A stretch of 64,000 nt of DNA from Tulasnella sp. 424 (taxonomy: Eukaryota > Basidiomycota > Agaricomycetes > Cantharellales > Tulasnellaceae), in NCBI GenBank assembly GCA_019633425.1, contig WSUB01000039.1, forward strand, positions 1 to 64,000. The letters run 5' to 3'. This document shows, in pieces, positions 44,546 through 55,426 of the stretch. Within the stretch, counting starts at the first letter, position 1. The number at the start of each line of letters is the position of its first letter. Both the position numbers and the translations under genes were made by a program. The notes under the pieces were generated by a model. That model made no database searches. It had not been told where the DNA came from and saw nothing but the letters and a program-made list of their open reading frames with translations.

Positions 44546-45049
44546 GAGAAAAGCTGGCAGAAGATTTGAGTGTTCGACTGGAATTTTGCAAGGAAGATCT
44601 GTCTCGTATTGTGTAACTGTGTTGAAAATTCAGAATTTTATGTGATGTACTACGAAAGAAAGACGCTGATTTACAACCGTGGCCTTTGTCAAAGTCACAT
44701 CATTCTGTGAGAGTTCACGTAGATGAGCCCGGATGAGGAGGGAACATGAAAAGGGATCGTGTTACAGCTGTTTGCATGAATTCCGGACCACAGAGTTAGG
44801 ATTCCTAGTAGGCTAAAATAACTGGATAATCGATTGGATTCCATCCTCGGACTGCGGATTCGGATTCAAGCGGGCGGCTCGAATCCGTTGGTCGCTCGGA
44901 TTACTCGAATGACACTGGCAATTGCAGGCTGTTGGTTGACTTGACAGTCCGAGCCGCTATTGTCTTGAGATTCGGGATCGAGTTATTTTGACTGTATTAA
45001 ATTGGAATGTTGAATTGAGTAACAGTAAATTATTCCTTCGATTCCCAAT
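44546..45049. other. Intergenic, nothing identified
   Basis: The left part resembles the sequence after the other aegerolysin-like copies. The right part is unassigned. Confidence 0.4.
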
Positions 45050-45680
45050 CCATGTTCGCCTACCGCAAAGCGTGGTTCTGCTTTCCCCAACGACGTCCAG
45101 CACGTTATCGCCGCCAAAATCGAAAAGCAGTCAAACACGGACGTTTTCCACGTGTTGGATCAGGAGAGGACGAATGGCAAAGTGTATATGGATGGGAAAG
45201 CGGTTACGGCGCCTGACGCGGGAGCCAAGTTGCTTTGGCATGATTCGGTCGGGTATAAGTACATTCAGCACAAGTTCAAACTCGACAATCAAGAGGCGCA
45301 ATTTGCTACAGCCTTGGGTTGGGCATTAGGCTACAATCTGCGATCTCTATATCTGGTTACCGTGTTTAGGCGCTAAATGCGCCAGCTAACCATCCAATCT
45401 ACAGATACTGGAGACATCGTTTCTCCACTCTGACCTCTTGTAAGCAAAACTAAGATCATTCGAACCAAAAGTACCATACTTGGAAAGGAAATCCGTCGCT
45501 CGATGCCGGTGAGCGCCATTCCAATAGGGTATGATCACGGTACGAGCGGCGAGTTTAAATGTAGTATAAATCAAGGAAATACCTTTTAAACCTTCGGAAT
45601 AATTATGTGGTTTGCTATAGCGAGGATCTGGGGAAGAGTGCCTTCGGCTACGTTGAGTCGATGGAGTGTTGTCCCGTGGT
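45050..45680 (+). pseudogene. PL8 relic with internal deletion
   Basis: A fragment of the PL8 last exon. It begins with FAYRKAWF, has a frameshift near 45085, then reads VLDQERTNGKVYMDGKAVTA and LLWHDSVGYK before similarity ends near 45320. A second piece at about 45622-45680 reads EDLGKSAFGYVESMEC, matching the C-terminus (GGDLGKSAFAELC in copy 1). The part between is lost or scrambled. It is not functional. Confidence 0.75.
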
Positions 45681-46209
45681 TTCTTCTCTCCCCATTTTAC
45701 GTGAGCACCGTCCCCTTAGCCTCTTCGGAAGTCCAGATTACGATATAGGACCGCCTCTCGATACGTATCGGTCCCTTTTATTTACTTTAAATATCTTATT
45801 ATGTCGAACCAGAACCTTTAATTTCTTCCCGCTCGCTTATCTCGTCGCTTTCCGTTCAACTAGCAGAGCACAGTTATACACGCTATTGCCAATTAACCCT
45901 CGTTGCAACTATTGGCGTCTTGCTGGTGCTCGGTATGCGCATGACAGATGAGAACAATATGCACGTGACTAAAGAAAGCAAATTCCCTCTCGGCTATCTA
46001 ACTAATGACCGAACGGATCCACAAATCGCCAAATTTAGGGGGTCAGAAGCACAGCCGACAGAGAAGGAGAGGGAAGGTACTAGCCCATCGAATGCACCTG
46101 AAAAGAGTCAACCTCAGACATCCCACGACTAAGACGTGCGGCATGTAAACCTCAACCACACTCACCGTGCTACCCCCACATCCTGCAATCCACCCACTCA
46201 ATTACAGAA
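45681..46209. other. Upstream of the gag-like gene
   Basis: A 12-bp palindrome cgatacgtatcg lies near 45758. A frame at 45944-46132 (MTDENNMHVTKESKFPLGY...) ends in a stop and has no usable donor, so it is not joined to the next gene. It may be an upstream exon or a chance frame. Confidence 0.35.
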
Positions 46210-47585
46210 ATGTACAATCTTCTCGGGTGGTGGTCTCGGGACACTGCCCAAGATGATAACCACAAACCAGCCCAACTTAAAGGTTCGGCTTTGAACTTCA
46301 TGTTCCTCCGGGTTTGTTGCCATGCTAAGGTTTTCCAATTTGGATCACTGATCTCGGTTAGATGAGATTATTCTGACGGGAAAAGACAGTACCGAATGCG
46401 AGGAATGGATCCGATCTATCCAGAGAGAAGCTTTCGCCCAGGGCAAGACCGTGGATAAGATCTGGATGGCGGCGCTTGCCTCGACACGCATCACAGGTCG
46501 AGCGCTTCGCTGGTACTCTAAACAAAGCGATGAAGTTACCTCGGATTGGACCCAATTACGTGCAGCCATCTTAGACGAGTATTGCGCTGAGCCTGTCCAG
46601 CCGAGTACTCCGAATCTGTAAGGAACTCAATTAAACACTGCATTCGTATGTATGTCTAATACGTTATACGATGAATAGCTGCTTGATACCGACCCCTTCA
46701 GCGGCACCCCCTTTGGACTTGGGTGGGGATTGGTGGCTTCCGCCTGCCTCATCAGTACCATGGAACCCAGAAACAGTCCCGCCGCCTTCCCTTCCAGCAT
46801 ACATCAGTGGCCACATCAAAGTACACTGCGAGGTTCCCTCTCGGATGTCCACGACCATCTATACAGGTTATCTTTACGCCGACTACAAAACCGGGGCGGT
46901 CTTCGTCGATTCCGAGCCGTGTTCCGCGCAGCGGTTGGTGATACGCTTAGGTCCGAACGGTGTCACAGATGGGATTCAGGTAGTGGTAAGTAAGCTCTAT
47001 CCACTAATGTACACCGATAGAGCGTGATGCTCACCCTCATTGGCCTTACTCGATTAGCCCCCCATCGAATTCATGGATGTCAAACTGTATTTATACTGGG
47101 CCAGCCTTCGTGCTGATATGCTCGACATCGATTCAACGGAGGATGCTTGGTACCAGTGAGCGATGGGGCTGTCGAATCCGGAGAATGATAGTTGACTCCA
47201 TTCTTCAGATACGCGCAGCTCGCGCTGTCCAAGCCCGCCAGTCACAAATCCTCTAAGCTTATAGCAGCGACAGTACTGCATGATGGACGAATATCTATAT
47301 CAGGTTGCCGTACGTTTTCTCGTTACCGCACTCGCCCCATGAATACACCTGCTCATTAACAAGATCAACAGATACTGGGGACTCTATCGCGCCACTCCGC
47401 GCTCTGATTAATGAGTCAAAGCTCATACTGACGGAAACGCCAGACAAGTATCGCTATCTGGGAAAAAATCTGTGGGTTGATGCGGTAAGCTTTTTTCTGA
47501 TAGACTCACGTCAAATCCGGATTCGCTAACACAGCCCTGTGTACCATTTTGATTCTAGGAATTGTTCTTCGAACCTGTTGAATGA
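46210..47585 (+). CDS. Gag-like single-copy protein
   Basis: Seven exons (46210-46282, 46362-46617, 46679-46985, 47058-47155, 47209-47303, 47372-47484, 47559-47585) total 969 nt, giving 322 residues with no stops. Exon 2 carries ECEEWIRSIQREAFAQGKTV and TGRALRWYSKQS, the helical pattern of a Ty3/gypsy-type gag capsid N-domain. A Pro-rich linker (SAAPPLDLGG) leads to a second region with ISGHIKVHCEVPSRMSTTIY. No zinc knuckle, protease, reverse transcriptase or LTRs are present. The frame is kept over six introns, so this looks like a host gene derived from a gag, of a kind seen repeatedly in mushroom genomes. Function is unknown. Confidence 0.6.
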
Positions 47586-48007
47586 AGGGGCCCGGCCGGA
47601 ATGTTAGGGGTCGAGTGATCTCAGTAGAAACCCCGGCTCCCGTAGTTGAAATCTAATCCCGCAAAGCCCATCGAGGCGTGCTGAAATAGGGCGTCTACTC
47701 GCCACGCCGTCGAATTCTGCTCCAGCATTCTTATAGGGACGTCACCCAACAGCTACTTTATAGCTATTCCGCCAGAGTAGGTAGACCTTGGGATGGTTAT
47801 TTTTGACATGTACACTTGCTATCAAAGTTAACAGTGAACCAGCGATGGAGCCAAAATCCTGCCGCCGGGTTTTCTGTCTTAGTTTTCTTCTCGAGCCGCA
47901 CTGCACATCGAGACTACTATGTTTAGACACCACAATTCAAAAAATCTGATGAAGTTTAAAGTGACAGCTAGCTAGGTTCCGTTGACCGCTCTTCGGGCCG
48001 TGCCTCT
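47586..48007. other. Intergenic between convergent stops
   Basis: Nothing is recognised. Confidence 0.5.
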
Positions 48008-49260
48008 TCACTCATCCTTTGGACCACAAACATCCACTAGTCCTCCATACACCTGATCCAGTACCTCTTTCTTGTGCAAGTCATTCATCCACCGCTGGGG
48101 TATCGCTTCCAATCCGTAACATGCCCCAGCGATTGCGCCGTAGACCGCTCCGACTGTGTCGACATCTTCGCCTAGGGGAAGAAGCTTCAGGAGACCCTAA
48201 TACAGATGGTTGAATTAGTCAGATTGGGCGGTATAATGACGAAGGCAAAGAGGGAATGGCACCTCCTCGTAAGTCTCGGTATGCCAGAGCGACCAAAGGG
48301 CAGCTTCCAGAGTGTGCACGACGAACCCGGAGCAGCGGATTTCATCGACTGTTTTGGTCTTGTATGTTTCCTGGAGATGTACGAGTCGGATTGCAGTCGA
48401 AGTAAGGCGCTCGGAGAGGGGAGTACCGGTGGTGGTCGCCGGTGCTGCGTCGGATTCGGAATCAGAGGCTGCAGAGTCAGTTGGAGCAGCCACCGGCAAG
48501 TAATCCTCCAAACGGAAATCCTTGTTGAGGATCTTCTCTTTCTTCTCTTTTGCACTCCATTCTTCGGGTGCTCGTAAGAACCCAACCATAATAGCGCTCA
48601 TGAGGACACAGCCGTCCACGCACGCAGCGGTACCGTGAGTGATGTAACTCGACTGTGTCGCGGCGTCGCACAATTCGGATGGGAGTGAAGGGTTCCAGAA
48701 GAATACTGGCAGTGGGGCGAGCCGCATGATGGAGCCGTTCCCTGCCTGATTTGGGTTATTATTGACTTGTGGCGCCTTAGGGGGTAGTGGGTTCCCGAGT
48801 TCCTTAAGACATCTGAATTTGTAGAGGCCTTGTGCGGTGGCGTTTCCAATGTCGAAGCATTTGTCTATTACGGACATGTATCCTGGGAGAGATGCAACGA
48901 GCAAACGAGATTCAACGGGGAAAATCCAGTCATATTGTCCAGGTTTTACTCACCTCGCTCCCGCCATGCACACCACTTCTCAGCAACGTCCGACCACACA
49001 AATCCATTATGCTCCCTCAAGCTCTCGGCTAAGCATAGCGCCATGCTGGTATCGTCCGTCCAACTTCCTTTCGGGAGAGGCTTCCCGTCGTCGGTATAGA
49101 ACGTGTGGCTTTCCTCCATTTCTGTCGAGGGCGTATATGAACCTCGGGATTGGAATTCGTATGGTCCACCAAGAGCATCACCGACGGATAGACCATAAAG
49201 CGAGCCAAGCATCCTCGAGCGGATTGTCGAGGGTGCTGGGAGTTTGCGGGTGGCTGACAT
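48008..49260 (-). CDS. ADP-ribosylglycohydrolase family protein
   Basis: Three exons on the minus strand (49260-48954, 48882-48263, 48196-48008) total 1116 nt, giving 371 residues. Family motifs appear in order: GSLYGLSVGDALGGPYEF near residue 20, SWTDDTSMALCLAESL with the metal-binding Thr-Asp-Asp near residue 65, NQAGNGSIMRLAPLP in the middle, and near the end GEDVDTVGAVYGAIAGACYG with the second Asp-x-Asp-Thr metal site. A Ser/Asp-rich insert (about AAPTDSAASDSESDAAPA) sits before the last third. The enzyme removes ADP-ribose from proteins or related substrates using magnesium in an all-helical fold. No signal peptide, so probably cytosolic. All key motifs are intact. Confidence 0.9.
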
Positions 49261-50241
49261 GCTTTGATGCGGTTCAAACGATAGCAGGATGATTTGTTTG
49301 AGCGGGGCTGCAGCGCAATCTTGGCAGAGGATATATGTTCTCTTATATGCGCGTTTTACCCTCTTGGCGGAGGACCGGAAGGCTGTGTTGAGTTGTCCTT
49401 CTTCGGAACACTGCCCAAGCCATTACGTAATGAGGAACACGCCACAGGTACCATCAATCTGGCGAACAGGCTCTTGCAGCAGTCCCATTCTGCCCTGGGA
49501 GTCGTCCCAGAGGTGAACTGCTTGAGACGCGTTACATTGCACTATGTTTTTGCGGCTCATAACTAAGTAGCGTAACAGAAGACGAGGCAGACGGACGTTC
49601 ACCCTACGAGTCGAAGGGGAAAATGCTCTTTCCCTCCCTTGGAAACCCGGCCCCCTCACCCGAGCAGCAGCCGTCTGAAGGGATCAGTTTCTACTACACG
49701 TACAGAAGCGGGGATTCTGCGCAGCCCATAGGTTGTCATCCGCAAACCCNNNNNNNNNNNNNNNNNNNNNNNNNNNNNNNNNNNNNNNNNNNNNNNNNNN
49801 NNNNNNNNNNNNNNNNNNNNNNNNNNNNNNNNNNNNNNNNNNNNNNNNCGTCTGAAGGGATCAGTTTCTACTACACGTACAGAAGCGGGGATTCTGCGCA
49901 GCCCATAGGTTGTCATCCGCAAACCCGGTTTTCGATAGCATTGGAGAAGCAGGGAGCACGAAGGAGCCCTAAACGAGAGTCTGTTATATGGAAGGCCTTG
50001 AGTACAATTTGGAGTCTTAGGGAGTTTTCGATTCGTAATTGGAGGTAAGATTTGGAACCCATATATAGGTCTGTATGTCGGGCAAGAAACCAGATAGCTG
50101 CACGGGCGATTGAGGTCATAGAAAACGCTGCTGGAATACATATGCCGCTTTCGTTAACACATCAAGTACATTTCGTCATAATGCTACACCAAGCTTGAGT
50201 CCAGTTGTTTAAGTCCTTAAATATCCTTCTGAGTCCAAGAG
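49261..50241. other. Repeat-unit flank and 3' region of nuclease-like copy 1
   Basis: From about 49455 the sequence is repeated at about 53850 onward. It contains the second N-gap. The 50242-50017 part may hold an optional last exon of the nuclease-like gene (see that entry). Confidence 0.5.
49672..49926. other. Probable false gap with duplicated flanks (99 Ns)
   Basis: The 78 bases at 49672-49749 are repeated exactly at 49849-49926, either side of Ns at 49750-49848. The homologous sequence near 54071-54148 occurs once without interruption. As with the first gap, this looks like unmerged overlapping contig ends. Confidence 0.9.
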
Positions 50242-50940
50242 TTAGGCTTCTTGCGTGCAATCGTGAGGTGTGCAACTCACCGTGATCTCCTGAATATGGC
50301 TTAATAAAGCATGAACCTCCTCGCTATCTTCCACGATATCGAGAGGTTTATGGCCGCGGAAAGACATAGGCCGACCTCTTTGGACCTTGATACCCCATAA
50401 TACGGCATCGGGGCCATCGCTATTGGGTGCAACGAAGACGACCTTCCTCCCAATAGCAGCCATCCCGAACACCCGCGCCGCGGCCATGCCGGATTTCTTA
50501 GTAGGATTGAAATAACCATGTGATTGTTTTAGAGACTTGTCCCAAGTCGCCTGGGCCCCTCCCGCTTTCTTGCCCTCTATGATCATGACGACCTTGGAAT
50601 CTCGCGAACGAGTGACCAAGAGGTCGGCTCGGTGTCCCGTAGTCCCGAGCCGAGCTTCCGGTTTAATGATATATTCCGGAAAGGGGAAGTAGTACGTGCT
50701 CAAGAGGTTGGACCACACGCTGTTCACAGTGCTTTCCTCCTTCATGAGCTCAGCAATAGACTGGAACGCTTCGAGGTCACCAATATAGCTCGCATTCGTG
50801 TCGGACGTCTGGCGGGAGTATGCTGAAAAGAAACTAGATCAGGGACTATAAGGCAATAGCAAGTCGTCGACGAACGTACGGGTCTTAGGATCCTGGCATC
50901 GCAGACCTCTATCCCGATGACGAGGTCGCTGCGGAGGCAT
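50242..50940 (-). CDS. PD-(D/E)XK nuclease-like protein, copy 1
   Basis: Exon 1 (50940-50880) codes for MPPQRPRHRDRGLRCQDPKT; exon 2 starts at 50822. Reading on to the stop at 50242 gives 213 residues. Alternatively a donor at 50280 (gtgag) joins an acceptor at 50098 to an exon ending at 50017, giving 227 residues with the tail LSGFLPDIQTYIWVP. The core FPEYIIKPEARLG, HRADLLVTRSRDS and MIIEGKKAGG places Glu76, Asp87 and Glu103-x-Lys105 in the order of a PD-(D/E)XK active site. FGMAAIGRKVVFVAPNS follows. No signal peptide. It is a member of a locally expanded family; neither substrate nor activity can be told from sequence. Confidence 0.6.
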
Positions 50941-51935
50941 AGAACGAAAGGAGGGTTGAGGGGGAGGGGGAATTTAGCATCAACTGTAGGCCCAAGTTAT
51001 AGCGTAGTAATTGTTCCACGTCATTCCAGCACATGAGTTTAACAGTCATTAAGAAGCGCTCGGTCAGGAACCGAAGATCGGAATTTAAACGCCGAAGGCT
51101 TGTGCTGGTGGCCCAAGTGTTGGTCCTATACTTCCTTATTGGTCAATTAAGGCGTTAAGTCCGTGAGCCCTTACTTAGCGCCAGCTTCACTGGGGGTTTT
51201 ACGCGAGGGGCTCCTGGGAAAGCATTGCAATATTTCACCTAAAAGGATGAATTCCAGATATAAAAGCATAGGGTCGCGCTGCGTTGGCTTTTCCGGACTC
51301 CGGAGAGACCATGTTTGACATGCATTTATGAAAAGGGATGGCCATAGTCCTTTGACCTCTAGCGAACCGAATACGGCTGACGACGAGCCAGACTAGACGT
51401 TCACCCTACAAGTCTACTGGGGAGAAGCCCACTCCCTCCTTGGGTCCTGACTGTCTCATCCCCCGGCAACCTTCCGGGCCCACCCAAGCGCCCGAGCGGC
51501 TATTTCACAACCAGAACCCCGGCCACTGCAGGGCTATAGGTTGTCATCCGGGTTAAACAGTTTGAATTGCAATCCGGGTTTTCCGGGGGAGTGAAGAAGC
51601 AGAAGTTCCACTTTGACCAACACGGGCGGAGCGGCGTGCGAGGAGGTTGGGAGCCGGAAGGACCTGTAAACGAGAGGCTGCTTGGCAGAAAGCTTTGGGT
51701 ACAATTTAGAAGCTTTGCGAGGGCTTTTAACTCGTAATTGGAGGCAATATCTTGAGCCCAGATATGTCCGTATGTGGGGCGAGAAACCAGATAGTCGTAA
51801 GGGCCAAGTAACAGAAAACTCCGCCGGAATACATATATCGCTTTCGTTCACACACTCAGAAAGTACATTTAGTCATGATGCCACGTGAGGTTCGGGTCCG
51901 GTGGACTACAGGTTTAGATGTCCTGAGACTACGAG
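50941..51935. other. Unit a/b junction
   Basis: This holds the upstream region of copy 1 and the 3' flank of copy 2. Around 51851-51690 (minus strand) is a degraded version of the optional last exon of copy 1: its acceptor AG has changed to GA and nearby indels are present. No other gene is seen. Confidence 0.45.
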
Positions 51936-52640
51936 TTAGGTTTCCTGCATGCAACCGCGAGGCATGCATATGCAACTCACCGCGCTCTCTCTGATATGGC
52001 TTAATAAGGCGTGGATCTCTCCACTATCTTCTACGATGTCGAGAGGCCTGAGACCACGGAACGACATGGACCGTCCTCTCTGTATCTTGATGCCCCATAA
52101 TACTGCCTCGGGATCATCGCCGTTGGGTGCAACGAAGACTACCTTCCTTCCAATAGCAACCATCCCAAACACCCGCATGGCCGACACGCCGGATTCCTTG
52201 GCCAGATGGAAATAACCGTTTGTTTGCTTCACGGAGTTATCCCAAGTCGCCTGGGCACCTCCCCCTTTCTTGCCCTCTATGATCATGATGACCTTGGAAT
52301 CTCGTGAACGAGTGACCAAGAGGTCAGCTCGTTTCCCAGAGCCCCCAAGACGAGCCTCTGGTTTGATGAGATACTCCGGGAAGGGGAAATAATATGTGCT
52401 GAGGATGTTGCACCAGATATCGACAAGTGTGCTTTCTTCTTTCATGAGGTCAGCAATAGGGTGGAATGTGGCGAGGTCCCCAATATAGCTCGCATTCGTA
52501 TTTGACGTCTGTCGGGAGTATGCTGAAGAGAAATTAGATCAGGGACCATAAGGCGATAGAAGGTCTTCCACTGACGCACGGGTCTTAGGATCCTGCCATC
52601 GTGGGCCATTGTCCCTGTGACGAGGTCTCTGCGGAGGCAT
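51936..52640 (-). CDS. PD-(D/E)XK nuclease-like protein, copy 2
   Basis: It has the same layout as copy 1, starting MPPQRPRHRDN at 52640, with exon 2 running to a stop at 51936. The active-site pattern is unchanged (KPEARLG, KRADLLV, IIEGKKGGG), though the region just before it reads GGSGK where copy 1 has GTTGH. The acceptor of the optional last exon is lost, so only the unspliced C-terminus (ending RGCMQET) is possible. It is more diverged from copies 1 and 3 than they are from each other. Confidence 0.55.
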
Positions 52641-53302
52641 AGAACGGGAGGGGGATTGGAGGGAGTGGGGATTTGGCTTCAACTGTAGGCCTGACAGTAA
52701 TAATTGTTCCAAGGCGTTCCAGCACATAGCTGAGCTTAATAGTCATAAGGAAGCGTTCGGCCAGGAACCGAAGATAGGAAATTTAAGCGCCGAAGGCTTG
52801 TGCTAGTGGCCTAAAGTGCTGGTCTCATATTTCTATTTCCGCCAGTCGGCCAGTGCACCGGCTAAGTCCGCGAGCCCCTCTTTTAGCGCCAACTTCGCTC
52901 GGAATTAACGCAAGGGGACTCTTGGGGGGGGAAAAAAAAAACAATGTAATAGTCCGCCTGAAAAGATGTGGTGGGCCCGCGTGTGAAAAATATAAGGTTC
53001 CGTTGGGTCGGCTTTTCTGGGTGACCTCGTCCGAGAAGCGTAAAATGGAATGGCTCCAGTCTGGATGGAGTTTAGAACCTGACGCCAGTTTGAGCGGAAA
53101 GGGCCACGCCTTTTTGGTCGGCTTGAAGCTCGGACAAATGGATTTGCAGAGGACCTACCCGTGTCCAAGAGAGTAGCGCGAACCAGAAGGATTGCCGTGC
53201 CAGTGCCCCATTCGGAACTCATTGAAACGAGCGCTATATTCATGCATATAGCTCATAGCACGTAGAGTAGTTTAAATACATGAAAATCATGTTTTCAAAG
53301 CC
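52641..53302. other. Upstream of nuclease-like copy 2
   Basis: This is repeat-unit sequence, including a G run and an A run at 52925-52942. It aligns with 50941-51300 and 55160-55420. Nothing else is recognised. Confidence 0.45.
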
Positions 53303-53830
53303 TCAAGCTTTCACAACCTCCCCAGCTTTGCAGTAGGGCTTATGAGCCTTCCAATCTGCTTTTTGGCAGGACTGATCGTAATACCGAACTCCCCCGCATT
53401 TACCACATTTCCGCACTTGGGCGCTTGGGCTCCACAGTATGAACAGGTAATCCTGATTAAATAGGGCACGAGGTTGGGTGAAAAAGAACGATGGGAAGAA
53501 AAGCGGGGACTTACATCTCAAGCATATCCTCGTCCAAATGCAGCGAAAATGCATGAGTTCTCCAAGAATCTTCATCTGGGTTCACATGGTGATCCGGAGA
53601 CAGCACCAGATTTTCGACCAATTCTTCCAAACCATCGGGCGCTTCCTGCTCTGCTGCGCATCCCTGTCTCTCCGATGCTGAGGCAGGTTCCTTCTGAGAT
53701 CGCTCATCAAAGATGGGATCCCACTCTTTGGCAGCTGCAGTGTAGGTAGTGCTGATCAGATCCCAAGTGGCCTTGGCCGCTATTCCAACTACAGGTGAAC
53801 AAATGACGCTCGACACTCTCCACCAGTTTC
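53303..53830 (-). pseudogene. Truncated, frameshifted copy of the MYND gene 3' end
   Basis: This matches the last two coding exons of the MYND gene at 56175-58435, from SSVIWSPVVGIAAK through LHLDEDMLEM to the zinc finger. It breaks off at about 53836 where another repeat unit begins. In the finger, one base is missing between the first and second Cys pairs (gtggagccc against gtgggaaccc), which throws the rest out of frame, and a later Cys codon has become Tyr. With no start and a broken finger, it is a dead fragment. Confidence 0.8.
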
Positions 53831-54460
53831 AGGCGACTAGGTAGGTACCAACAGGCTCTTGCAGCAGTCCCATTCTGCCCTGGGAGTCGTCCCAGTATTC
53901 CCGGAGGTGAACTGCTTGAGACGCGTTACATTGCACTATGTTTTGCGGCTCATAACTGAGAGAGTAGCGTAACATAAGCCGAGGCAGACCGGACGTTCAC
54001 CCTACGAGTCCAAGGGGAAAATGCTCATTCCCTCCTTTGGAATCCCGGCCCCCTCACCCGAGCAGCAGTCGTCTGAAGGGATCAGTTTCTACTACACGTA
54101 CAGAAGCGGGGATTCTGCGCAGCCCATAGGTTGTCATCCGCAAACCCGGTTTTCGACAGCATTGGAGAAACAGGGAGCACGAAGGAACCCTAAACGAGAG
54201 TCTGTTATATAGAAGGCCTTGAGTACAATTTGGAGTTTTAGGTAGTTTTTGATTAGTAATTGGAGGTAAGATTTGGAACAAAGATAGGTCTGTATGTCGG
54301 GCAAGAAACCAGATAGCTGCACGGGCGATTGAGGTCATAGAAAACGCTGCTGGAATACATATGCCGCTTTCGTTAACACATCAAATACATTTCGTCATAA
54401 TGCTACACCAAGCTTGAGTCCAGTTGTTTAAGTCCTTAAATATCCTTCTGAGTCCAAGAG
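53831..54460. other. Unit c left part and 3' flank of copy 3
   Basis: Aligns with 49455-50241 without a gap. It contains the optional last-exon region of nuclease-like copy 3. Relative to copy 1, a 2-nt deletion near 54281 puts that exon in a different, longer frame that runs to a stop at 54134. No further gene is seen. Confidence 0.45.
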
Positions 54461-55159
54461 TTAGGCTCCTTGCGTGCAATCGTGAGGTGTGCAACTCACC
54501 GTGATCTCCTTAATATGGCTTAATAAAGCATGGACCTCCTCGCTATCTTCCACGATATCGAGAGGTTTATGACCGCGGAAAGACATAGGCCGACCTCTTT
54601 GGACCTTGATACCCCATAATACGGCATCGGGACCATCGCTATTGGGTGCAACAAAGACAACCTTCCTCCCAATAGCAGCCATCCCGAACACCCGCGCCGC
54701 GGCCATGCCGGATTTCTTAGTAGGATTGAAATAACCATGTGATTGTTTTAGAGACTTGTCCCAAGTCGCCTGGGCCCCTCCCGCTTTCTTGCCCTCTATG
54801 ATCATGACGACCTTGGAATCTCGTGAGCGAGTGACCAAGAGGTCGGCTCGGTGCCCAGTCGTCCCGAGCCGAGCTTCCGGTTTAATTATATATTCCGGAA
54901 AGGGGAAGTAGTAGGTGCTCAAGAGGTTGGACCACACGCTGTTCACAGTGCTTTCCTCTGTCATGAGATTGGCGATAGGTTGGAATACGGCGAGATCGCC
55001 GATATAGCTCGCATCTATATTCGACATCTCTCGGGAGTAGGCTGAAGAGAAACTGGATCAGGGACCAAAAGGCTATAGTAAGTCGTCGATGAACGTACGG
55101 GTCTTAGGATCCTGGTATCGTAGAGCTCTATCTCGGTGAAGAGGTCGCTGGGGAGGCAT
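54461..55159 (-). CDS. PD-(D/E)XK nuclease-like protein, copy 3
   Basis: Begins MPPQRPLHRDRALRYQDPKT at 55159 with the same intron as copy 1, and runs to a stop at 54461 (ending PHDCTQGA). The core KPEARLGTTGHRADLLVTRS and IIEGKKAGG is identical to copy 1. Differences are concentrated in the N-terminal part (SNIDASYIGDLAVFQPIANL). If the second intron is spliced, the C-terminal tail differs from copy 1 because of a 2-nt deletion. It is the copy nearest the MITE. Confidence 0.6.
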
Positions 55160-55426
55160 AGTACGAAAGGAGGGTTGAGGGTGGGGGAGAGAAGGGGGAA
55201 TTTGGGTATCAACTGTAGGCCCGAGTTATAGCACAGTGATAATTGTTCCAGGACGTTCCAACACGTAGCTGAGCTCAATAGTCATAAAGAAGCGCCCTCC
55301 AAGGGACCTAAGATGAGGAGTTTGAACGCCGAAGTCTTGGCAAGTGGCCTAAGTGCTGGTCCTATATTTCCTTTTCGGTCAATTTGGGCCGTTAAGTCCG
55401 TGAGCCCCTAGCGCCAGTTTCCCTAT

